NCBI GenBank assembly: GCA_032158125.1
Contig: JASKOT010000007.1
Span: 1-64,000 of the forward strand
Origin: Papiliotrema nemorosa
Lineage: Eukaryota; Basidiomycota; Tremellomycetes; Tremellales; Rhynchogastremaceae
Reading direction: 5' to 3'
DNA: 64,000 nt
Notes under the pieces: generated by a model
What the model was told of the DNA's origin: nothing
What the model saw: the letters and a program-made list of their open reading frames with translations, nothing else
Databases searched by the model: none
Shown here: in pieces, positions 25,405 through 36,545 of the stretch
Numbering within the stretch: position 1 is the first letter of the stretch
Layout of the letters: each line of letters begins with the position of its first letter
Made by a program: the position numbers and the translations under genes

Positions 25405-26377
25405 CTAACGGAGCTTTTTATCTGCGAAATAGTTACGCAGGTACCGCATCTGCCATATGGCCGTAGCTAGCAATACCACACTTTGAAGGAGAGACCACCA
25501 GACGGCTCGGGAATTTGTCGCTTCGCTGGCATCTCGGAAAGTAGCTTCGACTTCTCGCATATACCTCTGCTCCCTTTGAATATCTTCCAGCTAAAAAGTC
25601 AGCTTAGCGCACAATGGTACCAAAGGATAGGGGCTGACCTTTTTGTTGAGATCTCTCAGTTTCGTAGCAAGAGTCTCGACGTGTTGATTATCCGCACTAC
25701 CATGAGCGCCATTACCGAGAGAGATTGACCTTTGACCCACCTCGCGTCATGTTTCGAAGAACCGACTTGTAGATCCAGATACATCTTGATGTGCGCATTG
25801 GTCAACCATCCACCGGTCTTATTTGACGATAGGCAGATATTGTGGTCTCCCGGATCATGAGATGTAAAGGTGAACCGGCCGTCGGGTGGACCACGAGTGT
25901 TGACTACCGTATGTCCAGTTGCCATTTCCTAATGATCAGTATTCACACTACCACTCATGCTGGCGAAAATCAGACATGGAGCGCAGATCTATATTTCCGT
26001 CTCTTTCTACAAGCTGGATGCCGCAGTGAAGAGAGAAAGGTATGTCGGATAGGAGTGAAGGACAAGACTCACCTCGACAGCGACGTGTATACCCAAATCT
26101 TGGTCTTCCTGCCATGACCTCGATCCTTCATCCCATAACAGAGCTCTATAATGGCCTTGAAGATCAGCGACATCTTTCGGATCAGTATAACTCGCGAACG
26201 TACCCTCTACAACGGTATCAGAGGGCAACTCTTCCATGAAACACCTCTTTTCATTCGATTCAAAGTAAAAGTGGAGTGCCTGGAGTATCAGGCAAGGACT
26301 GATGTCGTATCCTGAATGGGACGTACATTGGCAGAGAGCAGAAATGGTATCGCTATTATCGGGTTGAACAGACGCAT
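25405..26377 (-). CDS. p24 family ER-Golgi cargo receptor (alpha/TMED9-ERP type)
   Basis: A signal peptide (MRLFNPIIAIPFLLSA) is cut by an early intron and followed directly by the mature start ALHFYFESNEKRCFMEELPS, the hallmark of p24-alpha GOLD domains. The GOLD domain continues (DTVVEGTFASYT, DLGIHVAVE, GRFTFTSHDPGDHNICLSSN). A coiled coil follows (KLEDIQREQRYMREVEATFR), then one membrane helix (WWSLLQSVVLLATAIWQMRY) and a short cytosolic tail ending FADKKLR. The FF-like aromatic and the dilysine-like KK suit COPII/COPI sorting. p24 proteins cycle between ER and Golgi and help package GPI-anchored cargo. The stop TAG is at 25405-25407, convergent with SSZ1. Precise joins of the middle exons were not all checked. 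Confidence 0.9.
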
Positions 26378-26681
26378 CGTGGGTTGGGTATACTGGATGA
26401 TCAATGTCGAGATGGGAGTCATGAACACGGGTCGCGTGGAAGTGGGATTCGTCAAAGTTGGGTGGCGAAAACAAGTCAAACCCCATGCTGAAGTAGACTG
26501 ATCTTATGAAGGCAGGATGGCTCGTGTTCGGATGTTCATGATAAAGCAACCCATGTAAAATATCATAAAGATCATATACATTGTCGTGAGTCGTATGTAG
26601 CGTTTCTTTTTGATATCGTGAAAATTTACAACCTTCTATACTTTATACAACTCCCTCCGTCCCTGCCATTCTGGTGTCGCT

Positions 26682-27155
26682 CTAAAAGATTCGCCCAAAT
26701 CGCCTCGTCTTGTCCTTCTTCCCTTCTACCGAAACTGCTCTCCCAGCTCGTCTCTCTGCCTCCTGTGCCATCTCTTTCCCAAACTTTCTCTCGATGATGT
26801 CCAGCGAGGTAGCCCGAGTTCCGGCGTTGTCCAAAGACAGCTCGATATCCATAGATTCACGTGGAGAGGCTGTCGGGTACCGGGTGACAGAAGAGGGCGT
26901 GGAGTGCTGTCGAGAGTGACCGGAAGTGTATACGTCGGCATAAGACCCGTAAGATCTACTAGAGTAGGACGAAGTGGAGTTGTGAGATACACATGACCCG
27001 CAAGAGGAACAGGTGGAGGGAGTTTTCTTGTGGGTTTGATATGACGACGCGTTGGAGAAAATTTGGATTTCCTTGGGCTTGTAGCCGATCGACTCCAAGT
27101 AGGGTCGTTGATCTTGGAGAAAAGGATGGACATCGGTAGAGTAAAAGGTGGACAT
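26682..27155 (-). CDS. Unknown 157-residue Ser-rich protein
   Basis: A single exon encodes 157 residues with a true ATG. The N terminus is MSTFYSTDVHPFLQDQRPYL. The middle is rich in Ser/Tyr and contains a cysteine cluster (STCSSCGSCVSHNS). The C terminus is charged and helical (SLDIIERKFGKEMAQEAERR, then KKDKTRRFGRIF). No signal peptide, membrane helix or known domain is seen. The ordered composition change along the protein and the clean start argue for a real gene. A metal-binding or disordered regulatory role is possible but unproven. Confidence 0.5.
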   Translation of the reverse strand: MSTFYSTDVHPFLQDQRPYLESIGYKPKEIQIFSNASSYQTHKKTPSTCSSCGSCVSHNSTSSYSSRSYGSYADVYTSGHSRQHSTPSSVTRYPTASPRESMDIELSLDNAGTRATSLDIIERKFGKEMAQEAERRAGRAVSVEGKKDKTRRFGRIF

Positions 27156-27746
27156 TATGCCGATGGTTGGCGGGTCAATGCGACTTGGCGTTATAGGTTT
27201 GAAAGACGGCTCGAGGTTGAGGTTTGATCGACAGAAAGTCTGAGCGGATGAACTTTGAGTGGAGAGGTAAGAGCGCTCAAAGGTGGATGGAGGATGGAAA
27301 CCTTCTGACGATCTCTTTATACCTATACATACCGTTAAACACCTTTCAGACCCAAATCGACATGATCAGGTAGTCCCTTTCAATGTTCATTCTGGACGAA
27401 AGAAGGTCAGATGGGACCATGAAGTGAAAGGTCGATGATAATGACTTGATTCTGACATGTTTGAGGTCCGGAAGCGGAACCAAAGGGGTAGGGCGGAAGG
27501 ACGAAATGGTCCTTGAGGCAAGCTGCAGTGGCTTTATTGTTCTCATCAGACGATCGACGACTGCTTCAGAATCATCAGGGGTCAGAGCATGAGTAAGAAG
27601 TTGAGGACGTGTTTGACATGCTTGCTGGATGAGCCGATGACAGGTGTTTGAAGGACAATGGCAAGTACAAGTATACGATGGGTGTGATGTGATAAGCCGC
27701 TCGGTGGCTGCTGCTCTAATATGCCACGTCATGCAGCAAACCCCTA
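27156..27746. other. Intergenic stretch with an unconvincing 128-codon frame
   Basis: 590 bases lie between two minus-strand loci. A 128-codon minus-strand frame (27346-27732) has a composition unlike its neighbours and no domain signal, so I do not call it a gene. The rest is promoter-like for the 157-residue protein. Confidence 0.35.
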
Positions 27747-28247
27747 CTATAGACCAAACTGCTGAAATTCCCGCTCGTCTGTTTCTACCTCGTCTTTCGG
27801 TAGTTTCATGATCTCTGTTCCAAACGCCATCTCCAGGGCGGTCTCAAATGACTCATAGATCGAAAGTATGGGACTGCTCTTGATCCCGGCCGCAAGCGGG
27901 TCGACCTTGTCTGATACTTCGCTCAACCGCTCACTTCCGTCAATCCACCCATCCACCGCTTTATCACTGACGACCCAGACCTCACACCCTCTTCCCTCCT
28001 TTTCCCTGCCCTACTACCTACCCAAGCGCATTGCCTAGACCTTGTTGGACATTATAAATCCACAACACGGCCTTACTAGTCGTTCAAATTGGAAAATCAA
28101 TCGCTCAGGCCAGACAACCGTGGTCTTTCTCGCTTCTTTCTTCCAACTCTTTCGGGAGTGGAGGAAAGGGTGGGACTGACCGGCACGGGTCCGTCCACCC
28201 TCGATGGTGCTTCTTCTTGTGATTACACGTGGAGAGTAGTAGCTCAT
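27747..28247 (-). CDS. Tentative small spliced gene, product unknown
   Basis: The last coding block looks genuine: CEVWVVSDKAVDGWIDGSER, LSEVSDKVDPLAAGIKSS, SIYESFETALEMAFGTEIMK, ending EFQQFGL with a stop at about 27747. It is acidic, helical and in one open frame to about 27990. Upstream, short open blocks (MSYYSPRVITRRSTIEGG at 28247, and PERLIFQFERLVRPCCGFIM) are separated by possible GT-AG introns, but I could not find one splice path that joins them cleanly. The basic Ser/Arg start could be a mitochondrial presequence. No family recognised. Confidence 0.33.
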
Positions 28248-28489
28248 TGAGGACTATACGGTCCCGACACTCATAACTTTGTAGATTCATTTTCTAGTGG
28301 TGCCATGTATTCAGTGCAGTCCAATGACTTGGTCCCATTTTCCTGTGCATAGCTGATGCATCAAGTGCGTGACTCCGTCTCTTCAAGTGTCATGCATGGA
28401 AGTACTTGGCATGAACAAACCATTTTCTCGACCTGGCCATCTACCCCACTTCACCTTGCCCCTGCCATGCCCTCGCTGACCGTAATCCG

Positions 28490-30567
28490 CTATCTCGCTT
28501 GCCCCTCTTCCCTCCACGCCGGATACGGCTCGGCAGTACCCAGCATTGCAACCATCGTCTCTCTGAACCATTCTGGTTTCTTGATATAATGTACCAAGAC
28601 CGTTCCTCCCCTTTCTTCCGGGTCGTACAAAAACCATTCTTTTCTACTCGGTCTATCCTCGTACAACCTTGTAATCCTCTCGCGCAGAGTACCGGAGGGC
28701 ACAGACTTGGGATGCAACAGTCTCTCATCCCGGAGTAGCGAGAGTTGACTACCTTCGACCAACGCTTCGACCTTTTCTTCGCGGGTCATATCCCGATCGT
28801 ACGTCCTATAAGCTGTCCCAAATTTGGTCACTGTCGAATAGGCGTCTTTCCCTATTTGCCCGCCTCTGACCCGCAAAACTGTATCGTCGAGACCATCTGA
28901 ATGCTCTTGTCGTACGACAGCAACCTCGGAGGGGTACAGAAACCCATGTGAATAGACTGTACCGGCCTTCGGGTGGTCGTACATCCAGCATTTATCCGTG
29001 GTCCATATGATCGATTGGCTCTCCGGGTGCAGTCGGAGCCATTTGCTGACCAAAACGTCCTCCTTGCCATGGGTCATCGTCCGCAGTACTGGTGTATTGG
29101 CGACGTAAGTAACCAGATCCATTGAAAGTCCATAGCATTCACCACCCATAAAGCGGTTTTTGACTAGGTCTATCGCGTCAGCTTGCAACTCTCCCGATGA
29201 CTTTACACTCACATCCCCAGTAGGCCATTTCCCTCGGCGCCACACGTAGTCGACGTTCCAGCTCGCCCAGCATGAGGAAAGCATCGTCATCCGCCTTGAT
29301 GACATATTGAGCGGGTCTCTCCCCCATGTACACAGCGGACCGTTCTTCATCGTCCGACCGAGGGTACTCCCAGTGCGGTACCGTCGCACCTTCCGCCGCC
29401 CAGCTGAAAAAAGCATGAGTCTTGCCGGAGTTCATATTCTCCTCAATGTCGAGGACGACGATATCTCCGTATTCTTCTTGTTCCGCCTTGACCGCTTCGA
29501 CGTACTCCGATCTAGGTCGACCGATGATGAATCTCACTCGTATATTCTTCGTACTTTCGGTTCTACTGAAGGGATGTGCAGCATAGCTATGCCGAACTAG
29601 CTCTCTTCGCTTCACCCCCGAGTCCATCGAGAACACGCCGACAAAAATACCGACAGGTTGCAGATTGTCCAATCCAGTTTGATTCGTTTCGTAGCTGTAA
29701 GGTTGGGGATGTTTATAGGGCCAAGAAGGATGTCGAGCAGTCAAGGGAGTGACCACGAGATTTTCATGGCGCGGCGAAATCTCGTTTGGCCTAGATGGAT
29801 CCTGCAGAGAGTATAGGGTGGGATAGTCGGCCAAACAATACTGTCTCCATGGAAGAGCCGCTTTATCGGGATTGAGGACATATTTGAGCGTCATGGTCAA
29901 TGTCGCTGCGAACATGATGAAACACAGCAGGAACGACAACTATGATCAGTTCTATCCACATATTACCTCAACCTGTGTAGCTCACTATACCCAAGACACT
30001 CGTAGGGAGGAGGTATTTCAGTCTTGCCGAGAGCGTAGCCGGCCTTCTGTCCACTCCAATCCTTCCGCCTGTTCGTTTCTCCCGATCTCTTCTCATCCCT
30101 TTACGCCTAGATTTCGATCTCAAGATATCTCTTTCCGAAGGTATGCCAAGCATGTCCAGAGCACTGTGCAATATCCAGCGCCAATCCCTTTTCGTCTTGG
30201 AATACTGATTCTCGCGGACCCGTTCCAAAGATCCATTCTCCTCTCTTCTATCCCAGTTGGCCGTACTATGCTGCAATGACTCTTCATCTTCGTTTGACCC
30301 TCGTCGGGATGCAGGTGTCGTCCATCCAGCCCGAGAAGACGTCGTAGAGGTAGAAGAGCGAGGGGTGCTAGATGACCCCGAAGAATATTCACGGTGTGTG
30401 TCCATCTGTCGAGGGGAATGATACGGCGAAGAGGACGAGGATCCAGGTATTTGAGAGCTCGATGGGTCGGCGGGAGATGAAGATGGATGAGAGAGAGTCT
30501 GTAGGCCAAAGGATGCGTCGGGTGGGGAGATTCGGCGAGAATGTCGAGAAGATGAAGGTCGGGACAT
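28490..30567 (-). CDS. GT31-family glycosyltransferase (beta-1,3-galactosyltransferase type)
   Basis: A type II Golgi membrane protein. About 200 cytosolic residues rich in Ser/Pro precede one transmembrane helix (VLGILSFLLCFIMFAATLTM) formed across an intron near 29940-29985. The lumenal catalytic domain shows the GT31 motifs: GIFVGVFSMDSGVKRRELVR, NIRVRFIIGRPRSE, DIVVLDIEENMNSGKT, the metal-binding acidic motif YVIKADDDAFLML, and YWGYLVKNRFMGGECYGLS spanning an intron. A later acidic motif is HGKEDVLVSKWLRLHP. The ATG at 30567 (MSRPSSSRHSRR) was chosen because the longer frame begins with TTG. Likely activity is transfer of a sugar from a UDP-sugar to a secreted glycan; acceptor unknown. 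Confidence 0.88.
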
Positions 30568-31098
30568 GTTGTTTCGATCACAGGCAATGCGCCCGGGACG
30601 ATGTATTCGGCGTGTGAACAAGCTGGTCTGATCGAATGCGAAGTTGCTATACTACCTCATGATGATGGCGAACTGATGCTTCCAATCCGAATGACTATAC
30701 AGCGAGTTTGGAAAGACGTGCAGACGAATGTCGCAACGTGTGTGCGCGAGTTTTTGTCCCGCTCAGCCAGCGATGCCTCCTCGTCTACCAATTGTTCTCG
30801 ATGCTGCAAGACAATGTCGACCTGAGATCGCTTCGTCGATTGGGGATGAGCAAGTCGGTCAAGCGAACACCACAAAACATACATTAGGGTCAGTTTGCAC
30901 TGCATCCGCCCGCATTGAAGGTATTATGAACCTTACGTAAACTCTGCACCTCACTGTAATCAGGCATGGTCGTAGCATTCATTATCTATCTACATGAAGT
31001 ATCGATTTGGAGCACACGTACTTAGCAGCAGCAGCATGGATTTACAGAGGCATACAACATAGGGAAGAGGGAGGAGAAAAATAAATTCGGCCCGGCCA
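30568..31098. other. Intergenic region GT31 / ASH1-like
   Basis: 530 bases hold the GT31 promoter side and the 3' end of the SET-domain gene. No coding or RNA gene is recognised. Confidence 0.45.
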
Positions 31099-34000
31099 TC
31101 AGGCCGCTCCTTCTTTAAGCAAGCTCAGTCGAGCACGGCGGGCTGCCCTAGGGAGATCCTCTTGAACGGTTTCTTCAGGTCTAGTAGGAGTGGTGGCCTC
31201 TGTCACCACCTCATAGACCCATCCCATTGGCGCACCATTCCGCTTTGCGATAGCTTTCCGCTTGTTGGACTGCCGCCTCTCGATCGACACTGGAGATGAA
31301 CGAGTCTCGTGGTCCTGGAACACGGCGGCATTGTCGGATACAGTCGGATGAGGAGGCGCTAAAGGCGGCGGGGGCGTCGTAATGTCCACTCCGGGAGTCT
31401 CGCCGCCATGACCGGTCTGGCGAGGTGCGAATTCGAGAGGAGAGACGGTGGTAGGAAAAAGCCATTCACGGGCTTGTGACGTTAAAGGAGCAGTCTGGTC
31501 GGGCTGCATGTATGGAGAGATGGGTAAAGTCGACGAAGAGGTCGACGAAAGCGCGTCCACGACACCGTTCAGAACAGGAGCTTCAGCATCCTCAGGAGAC
31601 CATCCTGAAATGGGGCGTGGTGCGCGTGGCGTCGGCAACGAGGATCGAGTAGCGTTATTGGCGGAGGTGGTTGGAGCATCGACACTTGTGACTGCGCTTG
31701 GCAAAGACTTGCGCTTGCTTTCAGCGCCCCGTCCTGATCCCTTTTGGAGATGTGAGTTGTCTGGAGGTGTAAAGGTCGAGGGAGGAAGGATGACTTTGGC
31801 GCCTTGTTGACCAGGTACGGTGCTCTGTACTTTCCATGTCGGAGCTGAAGCCGCAACCTTCCAAGTGGGCTTGTTGGTACTGGTAGACGCTACCACATCG
31901 ACTAAATCGTAAGGGGCAAGGGTCTTAGAGCTTGATCCGACAATGGCGGTATGGGTGATGCCTGATTGTGCAGGTGTACCTAGATTTAGAGTGACAGTCG
32001 AGGAGTCCGGCGGATTGACGATATTTGGTGTGTTGCTGTTCGAGCGGACGTTGCCATGATTTCGCTGAGTCGTTGGCGAGACTGAATTGGATGATTCAGG
32101 AGCTGCCGACCCCCTGGAGGTATATTTCATCTGCTGTTCCTTGGTCTTCTTCCAGTTATCCGAACGATACATACTCCCCGGCCCGCCCAAGTTTCTGACA
32201 CCTTCGGGTCCGGGTCCATGCCCCTGGGCGGCGAGCGAGTTGGCAAACGAACCTGAAGATCCTGCTGGTTTTCGACCGTCAGAATAGGTCTGTGCATTGG
32301 CGGGAAGTGGTGAAGGCGCGACACCATACTCGGCTATCATCATATTCATCCAAGCTATACCGCGACGTCGCTTCATGCGCTCTTCGTGCCATTCTTCCAA
32401 TGTCCTGGTTTTTTCCGCTGCAATTTTGCGCAACCAATTGGACCATCCTGATTTGCGTTTCGCCGCAGCCGAGTTGGCCGCCTGCGTGCCTTGAGCGACG
32501 ACATTGTCTTCAGCTACCGGAAGCTGATCCGAGGGCGCATCAGGGCCCCCTCCAAGTCCTTCCTGTTGAGAATCAAAGATTTGCGATGAGGAATCCTGCA
32601 ATTCGTCGATCTCCTCTTCCGCAGACGAAGAACGATCCTCGATGTCTGAGGAGATCGCGACTTGATTGGCACGCTTTGCCGTGCTTTTAACCAAGCGATC
32701 TGGCGATGTGATCCTGTTTTTGGGTTGATAAGGCAGAACGGATGATTCTGACGACGCGGATGACGCTTTTCTGGTATGACCTTGGGCAGCAGTGTCGCTG
32801 ATGATCCCAGCCATCTCTGGCTCGGGATCAAGGAGAGCTTCGGCGGAGCGGGCTATCACGGATACGATCGCCTCGCCCGATAGAGCTCCTGCATCGGACT
32901 CTTGTTCCAGCGCGATCCCTTCGTCCACACTGATCGACATGTCTACCCACTCTGAGTGTCCTAGACCGCCGAGAATGACTCGTGACTCGTCCATCGCCTC
33001 TTCCGTTGCAATGTCATTGGGTCGCTGAGCGGCAGACCAGGGCGCGGAAGCTCTTGCAGCAGCATTCGTCGATCGAATGTTCATAGTCCGCTTGGCTCTT
33101 GCCGCGGCCCCTGAGAACTGGACTTTTATCCTTGGGTTGGAGACCGATTTCTGCGCCGTCGATCTACTCTTGCGGCCTTTGGAGAGGGCTCTAGCCGCAA
33201 CGGCGGCCTTCTTCGCGGTCAACTCAGCATCTCGAGCTCCCTTCTCTCCTCCTTTTCTTCCAAGAGTCCCTATACAATTGGCAGCGCCGCACCGGCATTG
33301 TGCACGAAGATCATCCTGAGCCTCCGCAAACCAGTCGAAGTTGTAGTTGTAGAACAACTGACGTGAGAAGCGCAGGCAAGAGCAGACTCACCTCTTCGCC
33401 TTGCTTGATGTCTCTGATCGCCCACATGCCTATCTCGTACTCCTCAAGACCATCTCCAATTGTTTGGTATTTCCGCACCTCGAGATTTGGGTCGCAACCG
33501 TGATTGATGAAACGAGCATCGTTACCCCTCAAACCCTTTGAAGTCAGCCTCGGAATTTGATTGCAGACTCACAGAGTCGATGACCTCGTCTTGATCATAG
33601 GCCAGCGCGTAAAAGTTTTTCACACCTGCATATTCCGTGTCTAAACGTTCCATAAAAGTGCTTTGGGTGAGTATACCGGTGACCCTGTTTCAAAACCTAC
33701 TCGAGAGCGATGACCTGCATGTTAGAGTCAGTCGAATTTGCAAAGCTTACCTCTCCTCTGTAATCTATCACAAAGTCGCCCTCCTTAATATCTTGCATTG
33801 CGAAGAGACCGAAGCCCCTTTGACCCGTCTGTCTATAAGCCGCAGACCTATTTGTGGTAGACTCACATATTTCACTTTCGTCTCCACTCCAGGACGCTTG
33901 GCCAGACTCCTATTTGTACACTTTTCCCCGCACGGGCATTCTCGTCCACACAAATAACTCATAATTCTGTTGATACAATTCTCCCCACAGCCGCTATCAG

Positions 34001-35343
34001 GGTCACACTTGCAGATTGCTCGCTCCGCTGGCAATCTCGCTCTCTCCGGAAATGCATCTAAAAGTCAGCCTGCCGGCTAGCTCTCGTAGCTTTTCCCACT
34101 CACTAGCCCTGATCTTCTGGTAAGGTGCCGGTTTCTTCTTATCATTGAGCGCGCCCTCTGTCGCTTCTTTGTGTATATTATACGGCAGGACGAAGTCGTG
34201 TTCTTTCCCAAAAAAGTGTTCGTAACCGTGATCATAAGGCAAAGGAGGGAAGATTAGAGCGGCCGTCGTGCCGCGTTTGATGTTGGGCAGAAGGGAGTTG
34301 CGACCTAGTCCAGCTTTTCGCTTGGAGGAGGAAGCGGCGGCGGCTTGACGGGAGTAGACCTGGTTGACGAGCTTGAAAGGCGATTTAGCGTTGGCATCTT
34401 GACAATAGAATCCTGAAGTCATGTACTTTTTGCTTTGTGTCCCATTTGTCTTCTCCTTTCCCTTGCCCTTGTCCTTCTTGGGTGTCTCTGGTTCGCCTTC
34501 TGCATCCATCGGCACATCCTCATAAATTTCCGCTTCTGCTGCCTCCCTTGCTTCTCGCTCCTCTTCTGCTTTCCGCTTGGCTCTCTGTCGAGCAGTTTGG
34601 GGGACCACTCGTCTCGGAGGAGGGGGTGGAGGTGCGGTTACCTTGACGGTGACTTTTCTTCGCTTGACAGTGTGGTTGTCCCTCCACACTGGCTGTCGGT
34701 GACTTGCCTCGTCTCGACCGCCGATGGTAGCTCGCATCGATTGCATCATCATCTGACTGAGTCGCTCATTGATGCTTTGAGCCGTCTCATCTTTGGTCGG
34801 TGGAGGACCTTTGGTCTTGGGCGGAGCGAAGAGCAACGTTTGAGCATCTGCTTTTTTGCCTTGCCGAATAGACGAGGAAACCCGATGTTTGGAAGCAAGT
34901 GTGTTGCTTGGTGATTTGAAGAATGGTAGAGGAGCCTGTCTGGACCGGCTCGATGCACGTGGAGTGGTAGTGGTGGTGGGTGTGACTTGTTTTGGGGTGG
35001 TGTTGCGTTGTCGAAGTGATCTACCTGCAGTAGGGGTGGTGGTTTTAAGTGGCGATGGCGGTCGCGCGGCGGCTCGTTTCCTGCTACCCGATGCTCCGGC
35101 TCTCTCGACCGTGTCTTCGCTGGCCTCCACTTTGGACTCTGCTGCAGGCTTCTGCTTGACCTCTCGTTTGGGGCGAGAAGAGCTCGGCGTGCTCTCATGT
35201 GGCTCAGACAGAGCAGCTAGGACCTGGTGACGTGAAGGGACGGCGGCAGGTTTCGAAGGGATGATGGCGGGGAGATTGGGCAAGGCGAGTGATGTGGAGA
35301 AGAATGATCGACGCTTTTTGACGGGCGCAGCGGTTTCGGGCAT
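31099..35343 (-). CDS. ASH1-like SET-domain histone H3K36 methyltransferase
   Basis: A large nuclear protein of roughly 1300-1400 residues in about seven exons. About 330 basic, low-complexity residues begin MPETAAPVKKRRSFFSTSL. A conserved pre-AWS block follows (YMTSGFYCQDANAKSPFKLV, LPYDHGYEHFFGKEHDFVLP). The AWS zinc motif is ICKCDPDSGCGENCINR then LCGRECPCGEKCTNR. The SET domain reads TGQRGFGLFAMQDIKEGDFV, IDYRGE, STFMERLDTEYAGVKNFYAL, NDARFINHGCDPNLEV and YNYNFDWFAEAQDDLRAQC, with a post-SET CRCGAANCIG. A ~700-residue disordered tail lacks the WW/SRI region of Set2, which favours ASH1 over SET2. The conserved NHS motif reads NHG here. The ATG at 35343 is used; upstream extension starts with TTG. 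Confidence 0.85.
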
Positions 35344-36545
35344 TTTGCCGGAGGAAATGGTGCAAGGGAACGCCTCTGGCAAGCAGCGAGAATGGGGCTA
35401 TGCACCAAGAGGGTGGATGGTGGTCCAAGAAGCACAAGGAGATCAAGTCAGAGGCGAATAGACAAAAGGAGGGAGGGGGACTGGGAAGATTGAGACGCGC
35501 GGGCAGTCTTAGTCGTGTAATGAATGCTTCGGTCGAATGCCCCCCCATTTCCGGAATAACGCCGCGACGGCGATTCATCGTGTGGCCAGCCCGTGCATCT
35601 CAACGACGTCGTGTCCCACCTCACTTCGCCACTCAACGGAACACCAACACCCAATACGCATCCCTGCATTCATCCCGATCACATCGTGGATTGACCGTGT
35701 ATAGCTCTGCCTCCACTTCCCAGAGCATGACAGCTGTGTTGCCATGATTGAATGATGCCAGCTCGGATCCCTATTTGCCACCCGGGATTCTCTCCGTCGC
35801 GTCTTTGCGCTCACGTCCGATCATTCGGTCGAGAAATCTTTTCATCCCATCCCACTCGGACGATAAAGATATACAGGCAATGAGGATATCATTGTGTGCC
35901 ATCCAGCTTCGTGCAGATAGGCTTACGAAGGCTATTGTTGTGGGCGGTCGAGTGCTGCTTCGCTTGTTGCCTCCACCTTAAACTGCCTGCTTCAGCTTCA
36001 GCGGTGGTCGTCATAGATATGAGAGTCTTGCTTGATGGACCTCAGAAAATCATTGCTTCCAGCTTTGACAATGAAATGCGCTTTCGTCGTTATTAGCCAT
36101 CGGTGAAGCGGCTTCAAAACGGAAATGCTTTACGAGTACCGTATATCTAACAGTCAGGTCGCGGCGTATACTCATATGACATTTGCTACCTTCAACTAGG
36201 GTGATGATGCCTGGTAACCCTGTTGCGAATCCAAGAACGAGAACCTATGCCTAGCAATACTGGTAAAAGTCGATGTGTGGGCCTCGACGTCGAGATGCCT
36301 CCTCGAGACGATCAAAAATCTCGCCCTAGATAGCGTCTCGAAGACCAACATTGTGAAGACATTGTTAAATAGGAATGGCTCCGTAATTTTAGGAGATGTC
36401 CTTGAGAGGGTTAAGCAGCCTTGAGATGAGAACACACTGGGACTCACGTGCCATCTGACTGATCTGCTCTACATGGACGCGTCCGAGATTTTTTTGACGA
36501 CCTGGACTTGTGACAACTCGAGTACATGCTCTATATGTATGGTGT
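35344..36545. other. Intergenic region without recognised gene
   Basis: About 1.2 kb between the ASH1-like promoter and the 3' end of the DNAJC3-like gene. Small frames occur on both strands but none shows a domain or plausible splice-linked extension. A weak possibility is a short transcript from 35500-36100 (+). Confidence 0.4.

Noticed and set aside
27346..27732. 128-codon minus-strand frame
   Set aside because: No domain, no conserved-looking segment, and composition unlike neighbouring genes.
31099..35343. Calling the SET gene SET2
   Set aside because: No WW or SRI domain in the long C-terminal tail, and the pre-AWS block is of ASH1 type.
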